This document shows, piece by piece, positions 56,526 to 64,000 of a DNA stretch of 64,000 nucleotides. Position 1 is the stretch's first letter, and the number at the start of each line of letters is the position of its first letter. The stretch covers positions 31,928-95,927 of the forward strand of contig CAYTNV010000010.1 of the NCBI GenBank assembly GCA_964439395.1, read 5' to 3'. The DNA comes from JAUUSJ01 sp964439395 (GTDB lineage Bacteria; Bacillota; Clostridia; Lachnospirales; Lachnospiraceae). Under the pieces are notes generated by a model that worked only from the letters and a program-made list of their open reading frames with translations, did not search any database and was not told where the DNA came from. A program made the position numbers and the translations under genes.

Positions 56526-57218
56526 TTATTCATCAAAATAATCTTTTAATACTTCCTCCACCAATTTTTCTTCTTCCCTCGTCACTCTAGCCTTCATTCT
56601 TGAGTCATCCTTTTTCATTCTAGCTGTGGCAACCTCAGACATTCTGTCATCCTCCGCAGAGCTTGTCCTCTTTCTTCTTCCATAAATATTTTCCGTCTCA
56701 TCTGCATATAGATGATTTTTCAAAATATTTTCGAGATAATCTTTAATATTATACGAAATATTTTCCCTCTTTTTCGAAATTTGGAATATCGTTCGGAAAA
56801 TGTTGAGCACGCCTGCAAAGAGTAAACCTGCAAATAACGTCGTATATACAATTTGCATATCTCTTCCCACAAAAATAGAGTACAATGCTCCATATACTCC
56901 AATCAACATACATAGATTCATCATCTGTTGAACAATTACTTCCCACGTACTTAGTTTAAAAATGAGAATCTTTTGTTTTTCTAATTGGCGACCCACAAAG
57001 GAATCGATATCTTGCACTTGTACTCCAAGCTTCCCGTAATTTTGATATTTTTTCTTTAATGTCAAAAGCCAGCGTTTCCTGGTTCTTCCTATCTCCTGTG
57101 TCACAGTCAGCATATTCGCATATGTAGCACCCAAAATAATTTGGCTTACGATGCCAATGGCAAAGCAAATCGCCATTCCTTTCCAATACATCGTGTTTGA
57201 GATAATAAATTGTAACAT
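56526..57218 (-). CDS. Membrane protein, unknown
   Basis: About 230 residues with three hydrophobic segments (CFAIGIVSQIILGATYANML near 20-40; two more at about 100-145) and a long charged C-terminal tail (RRKRTSSAEDDR..., EEEKLVEEVLKDYFDE), so the tail probably faces the cytoplasm. The start chosen has GGGGG six bases upstream; the frame is open to 57236. No family recognised with confidence; the layout recalls membrane partners of secretion or division systems (guess). Confidence 0.6.
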   Translation of the reverse strand: MLQFIISNTMYWKGMAICFAIGIVSQIILGATYANMLTVTQEIGRTRKRWLLTLKKKYQNYGKLGVQVQDIDSFVGRQLEKQKILIFKLSTWEVIVQQMMNLCMLIGVYGALYSIFVGRDMQIVYTTLFAGLLFAGVLNIFRTIFQISKKRENISYNIKDYLENILKNHLYADETENIYGRRKRTSSAEDDRMSEVATARMKKDDSRMKARVTREEEKLVEEVLKDYFDE

Positions 57219-57438
57219 AAAAAGCCCCCTTTTCACTTAATAACAAAATAATTATATCTTGAAATGGTAAATTTGAAAAGATAAAAGAGAGTGTCAAATT
57301 CTTTTATAATCTCTGCATTTATCACATATTTTCTTATTTTTCACTAATTACTTTCTGATACTGTATATACCAAAAGACTAGAGATTTATGCCTTGTATTT
57401 CAATTAATATTTCTTCAAATTATATGATAAAACAAAAA

Positions 57439-57478
57439 ACCGACTTATCCTACATCCAATGCTATAAAATAAGTCGGT
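57439..57478 (-). terminator. pfs terminator
   Basis: ACCGACTTAT/ATAAGTCGGT with a 20-base loop and a T6 run on the minus strand, 69 bases after the pfs stop. The remaining gap 57237-57438 shows nothing else. Confidence 0.85.
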
Positions 57479-57546
57479 AGCTCCCTTAATAAATCTACTA
57501 AAACACTCCTCGCCTTTTTATTTAAAGAGTAATATAAAAAACAGTA

Positions 57547-58248
57547 TTATTTCATTTTTAAAAACATTGCCGCAAGAAGCTTCATTGTGTGAATAATCGC
57601 CTGCTTTTCAAACTGCTCATAGCTCATCTGTGCACTGTCATCTGCTTTGTCTGAAATAGCACGAATTACAAGGAAAGGAATATGATTTAAAAATGCGACC
57701 TGAGCCATCGCAGCCCCCTCCATCTCTGCACAATAACCACCAAAATCACGGATAAGCTGCTCTTTCTTCGCAGAACTTTGAATAAACTGATCTCCACTAA
57801 TAACACGTCCGACAAAACAATGAATATCTGAATTTACTGTCTCACAAGCTTCCTTTGCAGCCTTGATTAATCCCTCATCTGCCCTAAAAATATACGTGTC
57901 CATACGCGGAATCTCACCTTTTTTATATCCGAAACCTGTCGCATCCATATCATGCTGCATCGCCTCACTAGAAAGAACGATATCTCCGATAGATAGCTCA
58001 GAGTATAATCCCCCTGCAACTCCCGTATTAATTAACGCTTCCACCTTAAATACATCAACCAAAATCTGCGTACAAATAGCCATATTTACTTTGCCAATTC
58101 CACTGCGAACAACTACCATAGGATGCTTCCATAATATTCCCTCACAAAATACCATACCTGCAAGTACGGTTGTTTTGACATTTTTCATCTCACTTTTTAA
58201 CATTTCTACTTCTTCTTCCATCGCACCGATAATGCCGTATTTTCTCAT
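57547..58248 (-). CDS. mtnN: 5'-Methylthioadenosine/S-adenosylhomocysteine nucleosidase
   Basis: A 233-residue enzyme (Pfs) that removes adenine from SAH and MTA. Landmarks: IIGAMEEEVEML, SGIGKVNMAICTQILVDVF, INTGVAGGL, DMDATGFGYKKGEIP, and the active site EMEGAAMAQVA with RAISDKAD (catalytic Asp). It supplies the substrate of LuxS, encoded 10 kb to the left, so the window holds both steps of AI-2/SAH recycling, though not in one operon. Confidence 0.95.
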   Translation of the reverse strand: MRKYGIIGAMEEEVEMLKSEMKNVKTTVLAGMVFCEGILWKHPMVVVRSGIGKVNMAICTQILVDVFKVEALINTGVAGGLYSELSIGDIVLSSEAMQHDMDATGFGYKKGEIPRMDTYIFRADEGLIKAAKEACETVNSDIHCFVGRVISGDQFIQSSAKKEQLIRDFGGYCAEMEGAAMAQVAFLNHIPFLVIRAISDKADDSAQMSYEQFEKQAIIHTMKLLAAMFLKMK

Positions 58249-58388
58249 TTTCTATCTCCTTCTCACATTCATATTCTACTTTCATCTTCCTTGGAAGAAA
58301 TATCATTCTCATAATATATGTTCATTTTAAAATAGCAATAACAGAAAGTCAATCCAAAGAAAAATATAAAAATTGATTTCCATAAAAG

Positions 58389-58425
58389 AATAAGAGAGCT
58401 ACCTTCTATAGATAGCTCCCTTATT
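58389..58425 (-). terminator. murG terminator
   Basis: AATAAGAGAGCTA and TAGCTCCCTTATT pair (one mismatch), with a T-rich tail on the minus strand, directly after the murG stop. Confidence 0.85.
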
Positions 58426-58428
58426 CTT

Positions 58429-59517
58429 TTATTTTTTCTTTTTTGGTTGTTTTGTATTTTCTTTTATAAGCTCCACAATAGTAGAAACCGCATCATTTAA
58501 TTTACTTTCCATCAAAGCCTTCTCATAAGTCTCTCTCTCATCATAGACATAGGAGAGCGCATCTACAAGAGTCTTGCTTGTAAGTTCTTCCTCCTGCAAT
58601 ACATAACTATATCCAGATTTCTCGAACGATGCCGCATTCAAAATCTGGTCTCCACGACTTGCCGCTGCAGAGAGTGGAATCAAAATATTTGGCTTTTTAA
58701 GAGCAAGAAGCTCACAGATAGCATTAGCTCCAGCTCTGGAAATAATAATATCTGCTGCCGCAAATAAATGTGTTAAATTTTCCTGTACGTACTCAAACTG
58801 TACATATCCTGGCTTTCCATATAAAGACTTATCAAGATTACCTTTTCCGCAAAGATGAATTACTTGAAAACGCTTAAGCAAAATATCAATGCTCTCTCTA
58901 ACTGCATTATTAATTACTACAGAGCCCAAACTTCCTCCAATAATAAGAAGAATTGGCTTATCCGCTTTAAAATTGCAAATCTCTAAAGCTTTTTCTTTCG
59001 AACCATGAAATAATTCCTCACGAATCGGAGAGCCTGTAAGCACTGCCTTTTCCTTTGGAAGATGATTCATCGTCTCTGGGAAATTACAGCAAATCTTTGT
59101 AGCCGCACCAGACTTAATACAAATTTTATTTGCTAAACCCGGTGTCATATCAGACTCATGTAAAATAGCTGGAATCTTCTTTGTCTTCGCTGCCAAGACA
59201 ACTGGCACTGTGACAAATCCTCCCTTAGAAAAGATAATATCTGGCTTTACCTTACGGATAACCTTTAACGCATCAAAATATCCCTTCATCACCTTAAATG
59301 GGTCAGTAAAGTTTTTAGGATCAAAATATCTACGAAGCTTTCCAGAGGAAATACCATAATAAGGAATTCCCACATCTTCGATTAATTTTCTCTCCATTCC
59401 ATTGATAGAACCAATATAAGAAACCTCGTATCCCTCTTTTTGAAGAGTTGGGATCAAGGCGATATTCGGTGTTACGTGACCGGCTGTACCGCCACCTGTC
59501 ATAATAATTTTCTTCAT
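58429..59517 (-). CDS. murG: Undecaprenyldiphospho-muramoylpentapeptide N-acetylglucosaminyltransferase
   Basis: A 362-residue GT28 enzyme that adds GlcNAc to lipid I to give lipid II at the inner membrane face. Landmarks: MTGGGTAGHVTPNIALIPTL (glycine-rich loop), SSGKLRRYF, FSKGGFVTVPVVLAA, HESDMTPGLANKI, IGGSLGS, ISRAGANAICEL, PNILIPLSAAASRGDQ. Length matches the family. It is outside a dcw cluster, as in many Lachnospiraceae. Confidence 0.95.
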   Translation of the reverse strand: MKKIIMTGGGTAGHVTPNIALIPTLQKEGYEVSYIGSINGMERKLIEDVGIPYYGISSGKLRRYFDPKNFTDPFKVMKGYFDALKVIRKVKPDIIFSKGGFVTVPVVLAAKTKKIPAILHESDMTPGLANKICIKSGAATKICCNFPETMNHLPKEKAVLTGSPIREELFHGSKEKALEICNFKADKPILLIIGGSLGSVVINNAVRESIDILLKRFQVIHLCGKGNLDKSLYGKPGYVQFEYVQENLTHLFAAADIIISRAGANAICELLALKKPNILIPLSAAASRGDQILNAASFEKSGYSYVLQEEELTSKTLVDALSYVYDERETYEKALMESKLNDAVSTIVELIKENTKQPKKKK

Positions 59518-59554
59518 AAAAGTCCCTTCGCCTCCTAGAGCAAAACTATATTTA

Positions 59555-59800
59555 TTATTTATTTGCTTTGTAAAGCATCAAAGCAGTTGCTAACTGATCT
59601 GGACATGATGTCCCTTTAAAATTACAATCAATTCCTTTTAGTTTGGCAATTACATCGTCAATATGCATTCCCTTTACTAAAGATGAGATACCAGATGTAT
59701 TTCCAGCACACCCTCCAATAAATGTAACCTTCTGAATAATATCGTTTTCTATGTCAAAATGTATTTCTCTAGCACATACGCCTTTTGTCTTGTAAACCAT
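59555..59800 (-). CDS. TIGR03905 family TSCPD domain protein
   Basis: About 81 residues with the name-giving TSCPDQLATAL near the end and VTFIGGCAGNTSGISSLVKG in the middle. TSCPD domains occur at the end of B12-dependent ribonucleotide reductases and alone in Firmicutes; the free form has no clear function. ATG 59800 with GGAGGTAGGG upstream gives the family length; an ATG seven codons earlier is unlikely. Confidence 0.88.
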   Translation of the reverse strand: MVYKTKGVCAREIHFDIENDIIQKVTFIGGCAGNTSGISSLVKGMHIDDVIAKLKGIDCNFKGTSCPDQLATALMLYKANK

Positions 59801-60155
59801 TTCCCTACCTCCATTATACATTGTAGCTATTATAATGGAAGAATTTATACTGTAAAAATATATTCTGTCATTTCATCCTAAATAGCTACTGTTTTACTAT
59901 CTCCTGTTTCCTTCTGATTATAACAGCTATCCCCTTTGAATTACAAGGTCTTTTACGAATTTTGTTTATATTGTTCATAGATTATTATTACGTAGGACAG
60001 TATTTTCCAGTTCACATTAAGTTTATTATATAAAATAAAACTTCCACCTCTATTATAACATATTCTGCAATACTCGCAACTTTATACCGATACAATTTAA
60101 AGGATTTTTCTAACTATCCACTCAAACTAAATTCATGATATAATTTACTGTGAAA

Positions 60156-60320
60156 GTTCCTGTCAAGCCCCAAGCAAATTAAGTTTGCTCATATTTAATT
60201 CAGCATTTTATAGATGAACCTAGAGCGATTGCCTAAAATGCGAATACAGATGAAATTTCAGGAACACCTTAGCACGGAACAATCACATTTTCCTTTGTAC
60301 GTGGTGCCTGCGACAGCAGA
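60156..60320 (+). ncRNA. Candidate structured leader RNA upstream of yaaA
   Basis: Within the 565-base gap 59801-60366, after a TATAAT-like box near 60140, several helices can form: GTTCCTG (60156-60162) with CAGGAAC (60259-60265) closing a junction that holds AGCAAA/TTTGCT (60173-60189) and GCATTTTA/TAAAATGC (60203-60241); then CACC/GGTG and CTGC/GCAG near 60265-60315. This resembles a riboswitch or leader, but matches none I know. The stretch 59822-60130 is AT-rich without visible features. Confidence 0.4.
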
Positions 60321-60366
60321 CATATCAGTTTATAAATAATATAAAAAAATTTAAAAGGAGATTTTT

Positions 60367-61107
60367 ATGATTACAATTATTTCCCCAGCAAAAAATATGA
60401 AACCAAATAAAGTGAATTACGCTCTAAGCATTCCTGTATATTTAGAAGAAACAAAAGAAATTATTTCTGTTCTTCGGAAATATTCTCCGTGGGATTTACA
60501 AGAATTGATGAAAATAAATGAATTACTCGCTGAAGATAGTGCCGACCGTAATATGACTATGAAATTTGACGCAAATGGATTCCCTGCTCTTGAGACTTAT
60601 AACGGAATTCAATATAAGTATATGAATCCAAAAAGCTTTTCCAAAGAAGAGAGAGCCTTTGCCCAAAATCATATAAGAATTTTAAGTGGCGCCTACGGTA
60701 TTTTAAAACCATATGATAGTATTTACGAATATCGCTTAGAAATGCTGACAAAATTAAAAATTGGGAATTTTAAAAATCTATATGAGTACTGGAATCGTCT
60801 TCTATACGATGATATCGCTGCACAGACTAACTGTATTATTAATCTAGCTTCTACAGAATACAGCAAATGTATCAAAAAATATATATTACCGCATGACCGC
60901 TTTATTACCTGTACATTTAAAGTTTATAATAAAGGAAAATATAAAGTTTTGGCAACTGCCGCCAAAATGGCACGCGGACAAATGGTTCATTATATCGTGG
61001 AAAATAAAATTGATACACCAGAATTGCTAAAAGATTTTGATATTGATGGATATGTATTTCAAGAAAAGCTATCTAGTGAGACAGAATACGTTTTTCATCA
61101 GCACTAA
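60367..61107 (+). CDS. yaaA: Peroxide stress protein YaaA
   Basis: A 246-residue protein of the YaaA/DUF328 family: ITIISPAKNMKPNK at the start, ALETYNGIQYKYMNP, RILSGAYGILKPYDSIYEYR (with GAYG-x-L-x-P), INLASTEYSKCIKK and KVLATAAKMARGQMVHYIVE. E. coli YaaA lowers free iron and protects DNA during peroxide stress. AAAAGGAG precedes the ATG. Preceded by a possibly structured leader. Confidence 0.93.
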   Translation: MITIISPAKNMKPNKVNYALSIPVYLEETKEIISVLRKYSPWDLQELMKINELLAEDSADRNMTMKFDANGFPALETYNGIQYKYMNPKSFSKEERAFAQNHIRILSGAYGILKPYDSIYEYRLEMLTKLKIGNFKNLYEYWNRLLYDDIAAQTNCIINLASTEYSKCIKKYILPHDRFITCTFKVYNKGKYKVLATAAKMARGQMVHYIVENKIDTPELLKDFDIDGYVFQEKLSSETEYVFHQH

Positions 61108-61195
61108 TATTGATAGACAAAATCACATAAACTCAGTTTTCCTTATCGCTTGACAGAGATTTTATTGTAAATTTTTTACATTTTATAAAAATAGC

Positions 61196-61224
61196 TTGAC
61201 AGAAGAAAAAATTTAGTATAGAAT
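61196..61224 (+). promoter_or_regulatory. SRP RNA promoter
   Basis: TTGACA (61196-61201), 17-base spacer, TAGAAT (61219-61224); the RNA starts some 10-40 bases further on. Confidence 0.75.
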
Positions 61225-61267
61225 AGACGAAGTATCTAGGTGATTTTATTTAGATATGTTTCAATAA

Positions 61268-61556
61268 TCAAGTCTTAAAGCTTCCGTGCAACCGGGGAGA
61301 TAGCGGTGCCCTGTCGCCTGCAAGCCGCTACAGCAGGGGTGATGGATATGCCTAGGGCTTCTATTTGTGGAGCTGCCCTTTATAAGTGGCGTTGACGTTT
61401 GGGTCTTGCGCAACGGGACCTTATGAACCGTGTCAGGTCAGGAATGAAGCAGCACTAAGTAAGTCATCCCGTGTGACGCGAGGGTGCCTGAACCGAGTTA
61501 ACTGTAAAGGTTACGTCTGTGAATAGTCGTTCAAAGCAATCCGCACGGATTAAAAT
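61268..61556 (+). ncRNA. ffs: Signal recognition particle RNA (large bacterial type)
   Basis: The helix 8 signature GTCAGGTCAGGAATGAAGC followed by AGCACTAAGT (about 61432-61460), with the GGGACC... and ...CATCCC arms around it, identifies the SRP RNA domain that binds Ffh. The 5' part (about 61268-61400) supplies the Alu-like domain of Firmicutes SRP RNA. Ends are estimated from the promoter and the terminator at 61569-61597. Confidence 0.88.
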
Positions 61557-61568
61557 ATACAATAAATT

Positions 61569-61597
61569 AGAATGGGAGTTTCCATTCTATTTTTTTA
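61569..61597 (+). terminator. SRP RNA terminator
   Basis: TAGAATGG/CCATTCTA stem with a 6-base loop and T7 run. Confidence 0.9.
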
Positions 61598-61610
61598 TGC
61601 CAACAAAAAA

Positions 61611-61650
61611 CCGCCTAACTCACGACTAAAGTCATGGGTATGCAGCGGTC
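61611..61650 (-). terminator. tadA terminator with nested CATGAC-TTTA-GTCGTG hairpin
   Basis: ACCGC/GCGGT encloses CACGAC/GTCATG; on the minus strand a T6 run follows. The inner hairpin resembles the subterminal hairpin of IS200/IS605 elements. Confidence 0.75.
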
Positions 61651-61655
61651 CATTA

Positions 61656-62183
61656 TCAAAAATCTTTTTTTTCTTCTCCACTTTCCTTTAAGACTTCTAT
61701 TTCCTTTAGCTGTTTCTTTTTTTCTTTTTGGATTTTTCTGAGTTCCTTGAAAAACTCACTTAACATCGCCGAACATTCCTCCTGCAAAATACCCTCTGTC
61801 AATTCTACCTGATGATTAAACTCTTTTACTTGAAGCAGATTCAGGACAGATCCCGCACATCCCGCCTTTGGATTTCGACTTCCGATGACGACTCGCAAAA
61901 TTCTCGCCTGAACAATCGCTCCAGCACACATTTGACACGGCTCTAATGTAATATACATCGTACAATCTTCCAGCCGCCAATCTCCAAGCTTCTTACTCGC
62001 CTTTGCGATAGCCAAAAGCTCCGCATGTGCCAGCGTCGTCTTATTTTTATTCCTCTTATTATATGCCCTCGCAATAATTTTATCTTCATACACAATAACA
62101 CAGCCAATCGGAACATCCCCAATCGCTGCCGCCTTTTTTGCCTGTTTAATGGCCTCTCTCATATATTTTTCATCGCTTGTCAT
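61656..62183 (-). CDS. tadA: tRNA adenosine(34) deaminase
   Basis: A 175-residue zinc deaminase that converts A34 of tRNA-Arg(ACG) to inosine. HAE (53-55) holds the zinc histidine and catalytic Glu; LEPCQMC holds Cys83 and Cys86; GDVPIGCVIV and SRNPKAGCAGS are also typical. A Lys/Glu-rich C-terminal tail of about 25 residues goes beyond the usual end. Confidence 0.95.
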   Translation of the reverse strand: MTSDEKYMREAIKQAKKAAAIGDVPIGCVIVYEDKIIARAYNKRNKNKTTLAHAELLAIAKASKKLGDWRLEDCTMYITLEPCQMCAGAIVQARILRVVIGSRNPKAGCAGSVLNLLQVKEFNHQVELTEGILQEECSAMLSEFFKELRKIQKEKKKQLKEIEVLKESGEEKKDF

Positions 62184-62282
62184 TTTCTTTACCTCTCAGA
62201 ATTTTTTCGATCATCTGTCAGATATTAGAAAATATTTTAACATCCCGCATCATTTTATGTCAATTATTTTTCCTATGCTTTA

Positions 62283-62316
62283 CTATAAATTCCCCTTTCC
62301 TATAAATTCCCCTTTC
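62283..62316. repeat. 17-bp tandem duplication
   Basis: CTATAAATTCCCCTTTC occurs at 62283-62299 and again at 62300-62316 in the gap between tadA and the next gene. Possibly recent slippage. Confidence 0.7.
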
Positions 62317-62378
62317 TTGATTTTCTCGAAATCGAAAATTTCCAGTATATTATAGGTTATGAAATAATGAGAAGAGAC

Positions 62379-62567
62379 GCCGAGAGAGCAAACAGATATC
62401 TCCTGCGCAAACACGTTCGTTCCCGCGATTTTTCGATATACATAGCTTTGCTGCTTTCGTGAAACTCGCTCCGCTCAGACAGTCACTTTCGCAGCAAAGC
62501 TATGTATATCGAAAAATCGCTCCACTCTCTATCGTTTGCGCAGGAGATATCTGTTTGCTCTCTCGGC
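62379..62567. repeat. 189-bp foldback (palindromic) element
   Basis: 62379-62412 and 62534-62567 are exact 34-bp reverse complements; inside, 62425-62454 and 62491-62520 are exact 30-bp reverse complements. An asymmetric 12-13-base bulge separates the two stems and a 36-base segment rich in CGCTCCGCTC forms the loop. It contains no gene, is richer in G+C than its surroundings and looks like a mobile miniature or intergenic repeat. Confidence 0.85.
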
Positions 62568-62681
62568 TGTGTACTGGCAAAACAATAGGGAATATCTTGT
62601 TGTAGAAACGTGAAAAAATTTTAGATGTCATATATTCCGTTAGTTCTTTCTATAATCTATAAATAATTAAGAAAACTTTCT

Positions 62682-63152
62682 CTATTTCCTCTCTATTACT
62701 GTGTATTTCGTATCATTTCTTTCTTTCCATTTAATTTCTAGTTTTATAGATTTTGGTTTATCTAAATCTGCAAGCAATGAATATCCAGCAAATGATGGGA
62801 AAGAAGGGGCTATTATATTAAGAAAAATTCGTTCTACATTTATTTCGTCTCCATCTGTAGAATCCCAAAACCCATAGTTTCCCACATCCATATATTCATC
62901 ATCTGTCCAGCCATCTATACTAGTTTTCACATATATTTTTTCAGGAGCATGCAACCCATAATAATAAATATCTAATTCCCATACATGTTCTGGATTATCT
63001 GTTAGTCCCTGATGGCATACCATTTTCCAAGATCCAGACGAATCCCGCTTAGAAATATAATGAGTTCCTATTAAAATTCTCGATAAAATGAAAATTATCA
63101 ATAATATGACTAATTTTTTTTGATGTTTTTTAATAAATTTTTTTATATTCAT
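62682..63152 (-). CDS. Membrane-anchored hypothetical protein
   Basis: A 156-residue protein with a basic start, one membrane helix (LVILLIIFILSRILIG, about 14-29) and an extracytoplasmic beta-rich part (WKMVCHQGLTDNPEHVWELD, GNYGFWDSTDGD). No family recognised. It may form a unit with the exported-looking gene to its right. Confidence 0.6.
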   Translation of the reverse strand: MNIKKFIKKHQKKLVILLIIFILSRILIGTHYISKRDSSGSWKMVCHQGLTDNPEHVWELDIYYYGLHAPEKIYVKTSIDGWTDDEYMDVGNYGFWDSTDGDEINVERIFLNIIAPSFPSFAGYSLLADLDKPKSIKLEIKWKERNDTKYTVIERK

Positions 63153-63242
63153 ACTGTCCTTCTTTAATATTTCTAACGAAATCTTATAATTCTAAAAGCA
63201 CTTTCCTTTTTTCGGCACATTTCTCCTACGTCATTTCGTATA

Positions 63243-64000
63243 TTATTTTTCAACGACAAAAAGTCCTGTAAAATAATTATCCGAATACATCTTTTCTGCC
63301 TCCGCTTCTTTGACTAATTCTAAGCCCATACCATCAATTCGATACTTGTAGAGTTTCGCACTTGAATAAGTTGCTGTATCTGAAAGAATATAAAGATATT
63401 CTCCTACTCTTACCATATGATCTACTCCATGCCCCAGCTCATAATTTTTTTGTTCATTTGTTTTAAGATTAACAAAAGAAATACTTCCAACCTCTCCGTG
63501 TAATAAATCAAACTGCGAAACAATCAACATATCTTCATAAATATCCAAATCTAACGGATAATCTTTTTCTAATGTTATTGTTTCTATTTTTTTATCCTTT
63601 ACTAAGTATGCGCAAACCGTATTATTGGGTAATTCCGTTTCACTATTATATGTATTTGAAAAATAAATCTTATTTTCAAATGCAATTATTTTATCCTGTG
63701 TATCTCCATATTGTGAAAGATTTATTTCATCGGTCAATTGAAAGTTCGAATCATAAACATACATATATGATATCTTTTTTTTATTTTCTTTTGTTTTATC
63801 GGTATACATCTTTGTCCCAAATGCATAAAGCTTTCCCTGATAAGCCAAAACCTGTGTCATATAGATATCTTCGATTTTTTGCTCTTCTACTTTTCCTGTT
63901 TTTTTATTACATTTACCAATGTATGAGTAACCATTCAAATTACTACAAGTATAAATATTCTCGTCATCTACAGATAAACCATACATTCCTATTTGATTAA
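63243..64000 (-). CDS. Beta-propeller-like protein (partial, runs off the right edge)
   Basis: The leftward frame ends at 63243 and is open past 63986 to the window edge, so the N-terminus is missing. It shows repeated blades of about 45 residues, each with a Y/F-x-W/D pattern: GLSVDDENIYTCSNLNGYSY, VLAYQGKLYAFGTKMYTD, IIAFENKIYFSNTYNSET, VRVGEYLYILSDTATYSS. This recalls DUF5050/TolB-like propellers of Clostridia surface proteins. Function unknown. Confidence 0.6.
   Translation of the reverse strand, partial: NQIGMYGLSVDDENIYTCSNLNGYSYIGKCNKKTGKVEEQKIEDIYMTQVLAYQGKLYAFGTKMYTDKTKENKKKISYMYVYDSNFQLTDEINLSQYGDTQDKIIAFENKIYFSNTYNSETELPNNTVCAYLVKDKKIETITLEKDYPLDLDIYEDMLIVSQFDLLHGEVGSISFVNLKTNEQKNYELGHGVDHMVRVGEYLYILSDTATYSSAKLYKYRIDGMGLELVKEAEAEKMYSDNYFTGLFVVEK

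Noticed and set aside
60140..60320. Known riboswitch class before yaaA
   Set aside because: I compared the conserved motifs of TPP, cobalamin, purine, SAM, c-di-GMP, fluoride and ZTP classes from memory and saw no match.

Overview
The window (about 36% G+C) is a chromosomal segment of a spore-forming, anaerobic-type Firmicute, most likely a member of the Lachnospiraceae. Support for this: an alpha/beta-type small acid-soluble spore protein, both subunits of dipicolinate synthase, a PdaA-like cortex deacetylase, a Firmicutes-type SRP RNA, strong AGGAGG ribosome sites, and protein families typical of that group (DUF1002, TIGR03905, YfhO). I cannot name the species.

Layout. 1-6930 is host DNA read leftwards: a DUF1002 protein cut by the window edge, a YfhO membrane protein / Gx transporter / glycosyltransferase operon, a few small genes and a spore protein gene. 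A tRNA-Leu(CAG) gene at 6930-7013 is the attachment site of a complete-looking siphovirus prophage of about 39.5 kb (core repeats 6987-7020 and 46467-46500). 46630-64000 is host again: luxS, a secreted DUF6273 protein, an XRE regulator, asnB, dpaA/dpaB, nudC, a pdaA-like gene, pfs, murG, yaaA, the SRP RNA gene, tadA and unknown genes.

Prophage order, following the leftward late transcription: a divergent immunity region at 42.4-42.6 kb (cro-like gene leftwards; cI-like repressor, a DUF4160 gene pair, two exported proteins and the integrase rightwards), then antirepressor, small early genes, Gp157, Sak4-like ATPase, DUF669, CHC2 primase, DUF927 helicase, an iteron-rich candidate origin (34.1-34.4 kb), zinc-finger and nuclease genes, helicase, DUF1492 late regulator, then TerS-TerL, portal, minor capsid-toxin, Prp protease, scaffold, capsid, connectors, tail, tape measure, Dit, Tal, baseplate, receptor-binding protein, holin and lysin. 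No excisionase was recognised.

Main points of interest. The minor capsid protein ends in an Ntox50-type polymorphic toxin domain and is followed by a small gene that could encode its immunity protein. The phage has its own Prp protease, and both the scaffold and the capsid protein start with an L27-like cleavage motif. TerS and TerL are fused. Six 11-bp repeats sit in phase upstream of a -10 box at the start of the late operon, inside the end of the late-regulator gene. The antirepressor reading frame contains a second, well-formed ribosome site, suggesting an in-frame fusion of two genes. Integrase arm-type sites occur in pairs on both phage arms, and the host-side flank keeps one, which points to an earlier integration at the same tRNA. 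In the host part a 189-bp foldback element and an unassigned structured leader before yaaA deserve attention.
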